DNA from: Flavobacteriaceae bacterium
Lineage (GTDB): Bacteria; Bacteroidota; Bacteroidia; Flavobacteriales; Flavobacteriaceae
DNA length: 11,177 bases
NCBI GenBank assembly: GCA_023262245.1
Contig: JALRDC010000038.1
Span: 1-11,177 of the forward strand
Direction of reading: 5' to 3'
Below the pieces are notes generated by a model that saw nothing but the letters and a program-made list of their open reading frames with translations, made no database searches and was not told where the DNA came from. The position numbers were made by a program, and so were the translations under genes. Of the stretch, positions 5,222 to 11,177 are shown in pieces (within the stretch, counting starts at the first letter, position 1; every line of letters starts with the position of its first letter).

Positions 5222-6076
5222 TTACTCTCCCAATTTAAACTGAATCACTACAAAACCAATTTGTTGCTCTGGAGCTTGACTATCAGGAAACCATTTGTGA
5301 AGCATGGCGGTCTTTTTTGCAGGAGCCAAAAGACAAGGGTGGGTATTGGTACTCCCTTTCACTCCAGGTTCCGCAACAATGACATTTCCTTGTTGGTCAA
5401 CTGTAATACGAACTACTACCGTACCCTCTTGATTGCACTCTTGGACTACCTTCCCATTGGACTGTAAGTTCCTCCCATTTAAACCGTAGCCTTTTCCTAT
5501 TCCCCCAAGACCTGTATTGTTGTAATAACTACTCGCATAGGGGTTTCCTTCAATTTTTCCTTTATCCCCCGAAACATCATCATTCCCTTCACCCTGGGTT
5601 TCCTCCCCTTTTTTTTCATTATTTTTTAAGAGACTAGAGACGACACTTTTGGTTTTTTCAGATACTTTAGGTTCTTCTTTAACGGGAGGAATTTCCTCCT
5701 TAATTTCTTCTGTTTTGGTTGGGGGTTGAATTGTTTCTGTAGGAGCTTCTTTTTCTGGGAGACTTACCGTCGATTCTTTTTCGGTAAGAACGGGTTGGGT
5801 TTTCTCTGGGACTTTTTCTTTGGGAGTGGATGTTGGTATGACCTTTTCATTGACAGCTTCTTTTTTTACTGGGATGGGTTCGGAAGCCACCGGTTTTTTT
5901 GGCTGTACATTTCCGCTACCCTGAGCTAGGGTTCCAAAGTTTACTTCCATTCCATAGCTAATGGGGGGGTCGTAATAGGTCAGTCCTAAAACAAAAAAGA
6001 GAAGTGCTAGTAAAACAGCAAATAGGGCAGTTAATCCCGCAGATTTTTTTTTATGTGGTGTATCTAAAATCTTCAT
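5222..6076 (-). CDS. TonB-family energy transducer (flavobacterial type)
   Basis: TonB spans the periplasm and passes energy from ExbB/ExbD to outer-membrane receptors. The 284-residue protein has a short cytoplasmic N-terminus (MKILDTPHKKKS), one membrane helix (about 14-33), the motif YYDPPISYGMEVNFGT just after it, then a long Pro/Glu/Lys/Thr-rich linker (about 55-170) suited to crossing the periplasm. A Gly/Asn-rich stretch (GLGGIGKGYGLNGR) leads to a C-terminal domain (about 205-284) with GKVVQECNQEGTVVVRITVD, two cysteines (QEC..., HPCLL) and a final IGFVVIQFKLGE strand. That last domain is the TonB-C-like fold in a form typical, from memory, of flavobacteria rather than enterobacterial TonB. 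ATG 6076 is chosen, 7 bases after the exbD stop; a longer frame would need a TTG at 6097 overlapping exbD. Confidence 0.85.
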   Translation of the reverse strand: MKILDTPHKKKSAGLTALFAVLLALLFFVLGLTYYDPPISYGMEVNFGTLAQGSGNVQPKKPVASEPIPVKKEAVNEKVIPTSTPKEKVPEKTQPVLTEKESTVSLPEKEAPTETIQPPTKTEEIKEEIPPVKEEPKVSEKTKSVVSSLLKNNEKKGEETQGEGNDDVSGDKGKIEGNPYASSYYNNTGLGGIGKGYGLNGRNLQSNGKVVQECNQEGTVVVRITVDQQGNVIVAEPGVKGSTNTHPCLLAPAKKTAMLHKWFPDSQAPEQQIGFVVIQFKLGE

Positions 6077-6083
6077 AGTATGG

Positions 6084-6479
6084 CTATGGGGTGTCAACAG
6101 CTAAAACAACTTTGATACCGTTTTTATTGGCAATATTCATCACATAAACCACTTGTTCTATGGCTACCTTTTTTTCAGTTCTCAGAACAATGGAAGGTGT
6201 TTTCATAGCAGAAAGAGCAGCAATTAAATCCCTTTCTAAATTTCTTTTTCCTACGCGATTGGCGTTGAGATAAAATTGATTGGAATTGGTAATGGTCACT
6301 GCTACGTTGTTCCTGTTTTCGGTCTTCCCTTCTGCTTGTGGTAATTTTACATCAATAGTATTGAGTTGTTTAGCCAGGGTAGAAGCAATCATAAAGAAAA
6401 TAAGTAATAGAAAGACCACGTCCGTCATTGAGGACATGTTAAACTCTGGACGAATTTGATTTCTTCCCTTTAGTTTCAT
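6084..6479 (-). CDS. exbD: ExbD/TolR biopolymer transport protein
   Basis: Inner-membrane partner of ExbB in the proton-driven motor for TonB. The 131-residue length is usual for a flavobacterial ExbD. Seen: a short basic cytoplasmic N-terminus (MKLKGRNQIRPEF), one membrane helix (about 17-36) with the essential protonatable Asp at residue 20 in NMSSMTDVVFLLLIFFM, and a periplasmic domain (about 45-131) with the ExbD/TolR pattern LPQAE... VAVTIT...YLNANRV... IVLRTEKKV... VVYVMNIANKNGIKVVLA. Its ATG follows the exbB stop by a single base (TAA-G-ATG). TolR function cannot be excluded from sequence alone, but the TonB-like gene directly downstream favours ExbD. Confidence 0.92.
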   Translation of the reverse strand: MKLKGRNQIRPEFNMSSMTDVVFLLLIFFMIASTLAKQLNTIDVKLPQAEGKTENRNNVAVTITNSNQFYLNANRVGKRNLERDLIAALSAMKTPSIVLRTEKKVAIEQVVYVMNIANKNGIKVVLAVDTP

Positions 6480-6480
6480 C

Positions 6481-7170
6481 TTAAGCAGGTTCGTTAAGAA
6501 GGTCTAAAAACTCTAAGCTAGTGGCTTCCATTTGATATACTGCCTTATTGGTTTTAACAACCAAATGATTATAGCAAATGTATCCTATGATACCCACAAT
6601 AAGTCCTGCTACGGTAGTTGTCATTGCAGTATATAATCCATCGGCTAGAAGTTGCATATCGATATTCCCTCCGGCATTTGATATTTCAAATATTGAAAGG
6701 ATCATACCTATTACTGTCCCTAAAAACCCAAGCATGGGTGCTGCTCCTGCAATAGTAGCCAAAATACTAATATTTTTTTCGAGCTGATAAACTTCTAATC
6801 GTCCCGCATTTTCTATGGCAGTATTGATATCTTCCAAGGGGCGCCCTATACGCGATAAGCCTTTAGAAACTAATCGAGATACCGGAACATTTTCTTGTAC
6901 GCAAAGTTGCTGTGCTCCCTCAACCTTACCTTGCATTACAAAAGAACGGATTTGCGGCATGAAATTAGGGGCTACTTTTACGGCTGCTCTAATAGCAAAA
7001 AGACGTTCAAAATAAATATAAACCACCATCAACAAAAGAACGCTCAAAACACCAATTATAAGCTGTCCTCCAAGCCCTCCATTTTGAATCAATTCAATAA
7101 GTGAAAGAGTTTTTTCTGTCTGTAGAGGGGCTGGATTTTGTATGTTCAATGGAATCATTTGATAACTCAT
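6481..7170 (-). CDS. exbB: ExbB / MotA-TolQ family proton channel protein
   Basis: Pentameric inner-membrane channel that with ExbD converts proton flow into movement of TonB. The 229 residues show three membrane segments (about 36-54, 134-162 and 178-204) with a cytoplasmic loop between the first and second (FERLFAIRAAVKVAPNFMPQIRSFV...). The family core is clear: IAGAAPMLGFLGTVIGM (140-156) and LADGLYTAMTTTVAGLIVGI (175-194), including the polar Thr residues lining the proton path. The ATG at 7170 (MSYQMIPLNIQ) is the only sensible start. It lies 44 bases downstream of nhaD with no TAnnTTTG box in the gap, so it may depend on a promoter upstream of nhaD. Confidence 0.93.
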   Translation of the reverse strand: MSYQMIPLNIQNPAPLQTEKTLSLIELIQNGGLGGQLIIGVLSVLLLMVVYIYFERLFAIRAAVKVAPNFMPQIRSFVMQGKVEGAQQLCVQENVPVSRLVSKGLSRIGRPLEDINTAIENAGRLEVYQLEKNISILATIAGAAPMLGFLGTVIGMILSIFEISNAGGNIDMQLLADGLYTAMTTTVAGLIVGIIGYICYNHLVVKTNKAVYQMEATSLEFLDLLNEPA

Positions 7171-7214
7171 TTATCTATGTAACGCTTGCTTCAATAAAAA
7201 ATTCTTTAAATGCA

Positions 7215-8543
7215 TTAAAATAAATAATCTCGCATCAAAACGAAGGTTATAAAACCTCCTATAAAACCTATTAAAGCGAGCCATGTAATCTTTTTTAAAT
7301 ACCAGAAAAAGTCAATTTTTTCCATACCCATTGCCACAACACCCGCCGCAGAACCAATGATGAGCATGCTTCCTCCAGTACCCGCAGAATAAGCAATCAA
7401 ATGCCAAACAGGATTGTCCGAAGCCATCGAAAACATTCCCATACTTGCAGCAACTAGGGGAACATTATCAATAACTGCTGATCCTATTCCTAAGAGACCA
7501 ACTACTATATCCGTATTTGGAATGGCAACATTTAAACCCTCTGCAAAATTAAATAACATCCCCAGTGATTCAAGAGCCGCAACGGCTAGAAGGATTCCTA
7601 AAAAAAACAAGATGCTTGGTAATTCGATTTTTGAAAGTGAACTATGAACCGGGCTTGCTGTTTGATGTGCATCACTCTCTGCGTCGATAGAAGTGATATT
7701 AATTTTCGCCTTACTGAATATTTCTGCGAATGTTGCGACAATAGCAAGCGATAGCATCATTCCTACATAAGGAGGTAAATGAGTTAGGGTCTTAAATACA
7801 GGTACAAACACTATAGCAGATAGACCCAAATACAGCATCCTAGCGCCGTGTTTATGATAGCCGGAAGTTTTATCTTCCTCAAGTTGTTCGATCTCCCCTT
7901 GAAAGGGTTTTGTAAAGGATGCAACCACCACAGGAACTACCAAACAGACTAAGGAAGGAAGTAATACATAAGAAATCAATTTCGTTGTAGTTACCTTATC
8001 TCCTATCCAAAGCATGGTCGTAGTGACATCTCCAATCGGAGACCAAGCTCCCCCCGCATTTGCTGCTATAATGATTAATCCCGCAAACCACAGGCGCGTG
8101 TCTCTTTTGGAAATCACTTTCTGTAAGATCGTTATAAGAACTATTGTAGCCGTTAAATTGTCTATGATGGCCGATAGAATAAAAGCTAAAAGGGCAAAAA
8201 TCCAAAGCAAGCCTTTCTTACTTTTGGTTTTTATAAAGTTTTTAATCGTAAAAAAACCATTGAAGTAATCAATAATTTCTACAATAGTCATGGCTCCAAG
8301 AAGGAAGATGATGATTTCTGCGGTCTTTCCCAGATGATGTAAAAGTATTTCATCTAAATGCGAGGGTTCTAGTTCCTTTAACTCTGTGTTGACATCAAAG
8401 ACTGGTAAGTGCGCTAGGGAGATGATTGCCCACATAAGTGCCATCATGGCCAATGCAGGAATCAATTTATCCACTTTAAGACTGTGTTCTAAAGTTATAG
8501 CTAAATAACCCAGTACAAAAAGTGAAACGATGATAGTTTCCAT
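7215..8543 (-). CDS. nhaD: Na+/H+ antiporter, NhaD type
   Basis: NhaD (ion transporter superfamily) exports Na+ in exchange for H+ at the inner membrane, giving salt and alkali tolerance. The 442-residue protein is hydrophobic throughout, with roughly 12 membrane segments. It has two related halves, each with a discontinuous-helix motif: SAIIDNLTATIVL (124-136) and SAVIDNVPLVAA (355-366). The family signature GGAWSPIGDVTTTMLW (164-179) has its counterpart in AGTGGSMLIIGSAAG (387-401). A hydrophilic cytoplasmic loop (about 278-305) separates the halves. Start ATG 8543 gives a hydrophobic first helix (METIIVSLFVLGYLAI). It sits 69 bases after anmK and 44 bases before exbB on the same strand. 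Neighbourhood suggests a link between the Na+/H+ gradient and the ExbBD motor, but this is inference. Confidence 0.93.
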   Translation of the reverse strand: METIIVSLFVLGYLAITLEHSLKVDKLIPALAMMALMWAIISLAHLPVFDVNTELKELEPSHLDEILLHHLGKTAEIIIFLLGAMTIVEIIDYFNGFFTIKNFIKTKSKKGLLWIFALLAFILSAIIDNLTATIVLITILQKVISKRDTRLWFAGLIIIAANAGGAWSPIGDVTTTMLWIGDKVTTTKLISYVLLPSLVCLVVPVVVASFTKPFQGEIEQLEEDKTSGYHKHGARMLYLGLSAIVFVPVFKTLTHLPPYVGMMLSLAIVATFAEIFSKAKINITSIDAESDAHQTASPVHSSLSKIELPSILFFLGILLAVAALESLGMLFNFAEGLNVAIPNTDIVVGLLGIGSAVIDNVPLVAASMGMFSMASDNPVWHLIAYSAGTGGSMLIIGSAAGVVAMGMEKIDFFWYLKKITWLALIGFIGGFITFVLMRDYLF

Positions 8544-8612
8544 AAATTTGGTTTGTTTAAAGTTTAAAAATATAAAAATCTAAATCCCAAAAGGGTATAA
8601 TTAACTAAAATA

Positions 8613-9674
8613 TTAGGATTTATAAATAGAGCCTGAACTATGATCTCGTGAAGCGCCAGTAACTGAGGTTAAACAATTATTTTCATTACGCAATCGGAGA
8701 ACGCCTAGAAATCCAAAAATCAAGGCTTCCTTGTAATCTACCAAATCCATTGAAGGTATCTTAAAATGGGCTTTTGAGAACTTTTGAATGCTTTGCATCA
8801 AATAGGTGTTTTTTGCTCCTCCTCCCGTTACAAGCACTTGCTGATCCGCTTTGAAATTTGATCCAATTTGTTTTGCTATATGGACCGTATAGGTGTGGAG
8901 TAAATCCTCTATAGCATCTTTAGCATAGTTATTCATTAAAGGCATAAGGTATTGGTAAACCCATTCCATCCCGAGTGATTTAGGGGCCTTTTTCTTGTAA
9001 AATTTAAGAGCCTCTAATTGCTCAAATAAAGAAGCAATCAACTTCCCTTTCGCTGCCCATTTACCTTTGTCGTCAAAAGGTTTTCCTTTCTTTCTAGCAA
9101 ATTGGTTTAAAACAGTATTTACGGCACAAATATCATAGGCAAGGACCTTTTTATTTTGAGTTTCTGAACTATTTGCAAAACCTCCTAAATTTAAACAAGC
9201 ATCGTAATTTCCAAAAAGCAATTGATCACCTATAGGGACTAATGGTGCCCCCTGGCCTCCTAAGGCTACATCTTGTACCCGAAAATCACAAACTACTAGA
9301 TGGCCAATAAGAGTTGCAAGTTTTTTAAGGTTACCAAGCTGAAAGGTAATTCCCTTATCAGGTTCATGAAAGAGCGTATGTCCATGAGAGCAAACTGCGT
9401 CAAGATCCCGAAGATCATGATCCGAAATAAATTCCTTTATTAAGTTTGCTAAATAGGTTGTGTAAGCTTCATTCGTTTTTTGAATTTGTTTTGGATTTTC
9501 GCCATGTAAAATACTGAGTTGATTTTCCCAATACTTAGAATAAGGAACTGTTTGAGAAGCTTCAATGGTAAAACTCCATTTGGATTCAAAAGTAAACTTT
9601 ACAGAAACCAAGTCAACACCGTCTAGGGAAGTTCCAGACATTACCCCCACCACATTGTATTCCGTTTTATTCAT
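8613..9674 (-). CDS. anmK: Anhydro-N-acetylmuramic acid kinase
   Basis: AnmK cleaves and phosphorylates 1,6-anhydro-MurNAc to MurNAc-6-phosphate in peptidoglycan recycling (cytoplasm, ASKHA kinase fold). Seen over 353 residues: phosphate-binding loop VMSGTSLDGVD (11-21), CSHGHTLFH (95-103), LGGQGAPLVPIGD (138-150, with Asp150 as the expected catalytic base), NLGGFAN (162-168), KPFDDKGKWAAKG (198-210) and adenosine loop TGGGAKNTYL (283-292). All key motifs are intact; slightly shorter than the 369-residue enterobacterial enzyme, as is normal in flavobacteria as I recall. The start ATG at 9674 places MSGTSLDG at the expected distance. It is divergent from gltB; no MurQ etherase gene is in view. 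Confidence 0.94.
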   Translation of the reverse strand: MNKTEYNVVGVMSGTSLDGVDLVSVKFTFESKWSFTIEASQTVPYSKYWENQLSILHGENPKQIQKTNEAYTTYLANLIKEFISDHDLRDLDAVCSHGHTLFHEPDKGITFQLGNLKKLATLIGHLVVCDFRVQDVALGGQGAPLVPIGDQLLFGNYDACLNLGGFANSSETQNKKVLAYDICAVNTVLNQFARKKGKPFDDKGKWAAKGKLIASLFEQLEALKFYKKKAPKSLGMEWVYQYLMPLMNNYAKDAIEDLLHTYTVHIAKQIGSNFKADQQVLVTGGGAKNTYLMQSIQKFSKAHFKIPSMDLVDYKEALIFGFLGVLRLRNENNCLTSVTGASRDHSSGSIYKS

Positions 9675-9868
9675 AAAAGAGCCGTATGAAACTTGATTTA
9701 TTTATTCAATTGGGAAATTAAGATTTTTTTTATTTATTGATTTAAAATTTGAGAATTTCAAGATTTAAGGCAAAAATTATTATGAATTCACAATTTTATG
9801 GGATTTATGCTTAGAATAATCTGCCATTAGACGGGTGTTCCCTATTTTTGTTTTCCTTAAAAAAAATT
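9675..9868. other. Divergent intergenic region between anmK and gltB
   Basis: 194 AT-rich bases without a credible gene. It should hold the promoters of both genes. A -7 box for gltB is visible at 9843-9850. For anmK I see no exact TAnnTTTG; the nearest is TAATTTTTG (9779-9771), which has one base too many. A 13-base imperfect palindrome TTGAGAATTTCAA (9749-9761) could be an operator but is weak. Confidence 0.5.
9843..9850 (+). promoter_or_regulatory. Candidate -7 box (TATTTTTG) of gltB
   Basis: TATTTTTG matches TAnnTTTG and lies 18 bases before the gltB ATG, almost the same spacing as the box before the Nif3 gene. No TTG is found 17-23 bases upstream, so the -33 part is missing or degenerate. 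Confidence 0.4.
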
Positions 9869-11177
9869 ATGTTGCCAGCAAAACAAGGTCTTTACGATCC
9901 TCAAAACGAACACGATAATTGTGGTGCCGGGTTTATTTGTAGCCTCCAAGGCAAAAAAACAAATGACATCATCCACAAGGCACTCGACATTTTAGATAAA
10001 TTAGAACATCGAGGAGCCGTAAGCGCTGATGGAAAAACAGGAGATGGAGCTGGGATTCTTATTGAAATCCCTCATCATTTCTTAGTCACTCAAGTGAGCT
10101 TTAAGCTTCCTGACTTACATCAATACGCAGTAGGAATGGTGTTTTTACCAAAAAAAGAGAATCAACGATCTTATTGTATCGGCGTATTTGAAAATGAAAT
10201 TAAAAAACAAGGACTAGAAGTATTAGGTTGGAGAAAAGTTCCAGTAAACCCTGATGTAGTTGGTAATATTGCTGCGCAAACTGAACCCCACATCATGCAA
10301 ATTTTTGTAGGTCGTGGCTCGGATACGCTTTCTGACCATGAGTTCAACATCAAATTATTTTGCGCTCGTAAAATTGCTGAACACACCATCTCAGCTTCTA
10401 AACTCTCAGAAGCCAGTTACTTTTATCTTCCCAGTCTCTCAACACATACTTTAATTTACAAAGGACTTCTTATTCCGGAAGATATTAAAGGGTATTATCA
10501 AGATTTATCTGATCAGGCAGTTGTTACCCGTTTAGCATTGGTTCACCAACGTTTTTCGACCAATACCTTCCCCACCTGGGACCTGGCACAACCCTTTCGT
10601 TATATGTGCCACAATGGAGAGATTAATACCTTCCGTGGTAACTTAAGCCGTATGCAAGCTCGAGAAGAACTTTTGGAGAGCGACTTGTTTGGTCCTGATA
10701 TCAAAAAAATTCTTCCCATCATTCTGCCTGGAAAATCCGATTCATCTTCAATGGACATGGTCGTAGAAATCCTTTTAGCTACTGGCAGATCACTGCCTGA
10801 AGTCATGATGATGTTGGTCCCAGAAGCTTGGGAAAAACACGCAACTATGGACGAAAATAAAAAGGCCTTTTATGAGTACAATGCTTGCATTATGGAGCCT
10901 TGGGACGGTCCAGCGTCGATTCCATTTACCGACGGGAAATATATTGGAGCGCTATTAGACCGAAATGGATTGCGCCCTTCAAGATATTCTGTTACCAAAG
11001 ATGGCTACGTAGTCATGTCCTCCGAAACAGGGGTGCTGGATATCCTCCCAGAAAATATTGAACGTCACGGACGTTTAGAGCCTGGTAAAATGTTTCTAGT
11101 AAACATGGACGAAGGTCGTATCATCGAAGATGAAGAAATTAAGAAAGAAGTAACCTCAAAAAGACCCTACAAAAAGT
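9869..11177 (+). CDS. gltB: Glutamate synthase large subunit, N-terminal part (cut by window end)
   Basis: GltB makes glutamate from 2-oxoglutarate and glutamine-derived ammonia, central to nitrogen assimilation. The first 436 codons are present and uninterrupted; the full protein is about 1500 residues. This part is the class II glutamine amidotransferase domain. The expected catalytic Cys18 lies in EHDNCGAGFI after a 17-residue propeptide. Then come LEHRGAVSADGKTGDGAGIL (45-64), ALVHQRFSTNTFPTW, CHNGEINTFRGN, the GKSDSSSMD loop and IGALLDRNGLRPSRY. All are standard for GltB. The ATG at 9869 (MLPAKQGLYDPQNEHDN) is chosen from alignment with known propeptides. It is divergent from anmK. The FMN/Fe-S synthase domain and gltD would lie beyond the window. 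Confidence 0.96.
   Translation, partial: MLPAKQGLYDPQNEHDNCGAGFICSLQGKKTNDIIHKALDILDKLEHRGAVSADGKTGDGAGILIEIPHHFLVTQVSFKLPDLHQYAVGMVFLPKKENQRSYCIGVFENEIKKQGLEVLGWRKVPVNPDVVGNIAAQTEPHIMQIFVGRGSDTLSDHEFNIKLFCARKIAEHTISASKLSEASYFYLPSLSTHTLIYKGLLIPEDIKGYYQDLSDQAVVTRLALVHQRFSTNTFPTWDLAQPFRYMCHNGEINTFRGNLSRMQAREELLESDLFGPDIKKILPIILPGKSDSSSMDMVVEILLATGRSLPEVMMMLVPEAWEKHATMDENKKAFYEYNACIMEPWDGPASIPFTDGKYIGALLDRNGLRPSRYSVTKDGYVVMSSETGVLDILPENIERHGRLEPGKMFLVNMDEGRIIEDEEIKKEVTSKRPYKK

Noticed and set aside
5162..5467. + strand open frame across the folC/tonB boundary
   Set aside because: Antisense to two well-supported genes, with no family-like motifs.
6077..6097. TTG start at 6097 for the TonB-like gene
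   Set aside because: It would overlap exbD; ATG 6076 begins with the family-typical MKILDT sequence 7 bases after the exbD stop.
8565..8590. Promoter for nhaD (TTTTG ... TATTTTTA)
   Set aside because: The spacing is only 15 bases and the -7 box has a mismatch at the important final G; too weak in AT-rich DNA.
10171..10389. Antisense open frames inside gltB (also 10600-10806)
   Set aside because: They are shadows of the clearly coding gltB frame on the other strand with no recognisable features.

Overview
The window looks like an AT-rich chromosomal segment of a marine-type member of the Flavobacteriia (Bacteroidota). Evidence: flavobacterial versions of LpxK, a CutA-inserted Nif3 protein, a TonB protein beginning MKILDTPHKKKS, and a coiled-coil 'zinc ribbon' protein; almost no Shine-Dalgarno sequences; and several matches to the Bacteroidota promoter box TAnnTTTG. 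No mobile element, CRISPR array or obvious defence system is visible.

Layout. (1) 1-~301: the C-terminal part of what looks like a phage tail/structural protein on the + strand. It breaks off abruptly where a 3'-truncated lpxK (- strand) begins. The two reading frames meet within about 10 bases, so this is a chimeric junction, either an assembly/amplification artefact or an illegitimate recombination. (2) ~292-3094: lpxK, divergent from a two-gene unit of a Nif3-family protein and a coiled-coil protein that has lost all four zinc-binding cysteines. (3) 3098-3529: a membrane-anchored Dabb-domain protein on the - strand, convergent with the previous unit. (4) 3530-3979: a non-coding stretch with a long-range inverted repeat ending in a T-tract (- strand, candidate small RNA), a tRNA-Val(TAC) gene with a strong terminator and a near-ideal Bacteroidota promoter. 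(5) 3980-8543: a - strand cluster transcribed nhaD, exbB, exbD, tonB-like, folC; the last four are separated by 1-7 bases and nhaD lies 44 bases upstream. (6) 8613-9674: anmK on the - strand. (7) 9869-11177: the first 436 codons of gltB on the + strand, cut by the window end.

Functional picture. Most of the window is housekeeping: lipid A synthesis (LpxK), cell-wall recycling (AnmK), folate glutamylation (FolC), nitrogen assimilation (GltB), and energy coupling to the outer membrane (ExbB/ExbD/TonB) next to a Na+/H+ antiporter (NhaD). The points that merit a second look are the phage/lpxK chimera, the cysteine-less zinc ribbon, the structured RNA candidate at 3599-3683, and the promoter/start-site details. 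I did not find a convincing new multi-gene system.
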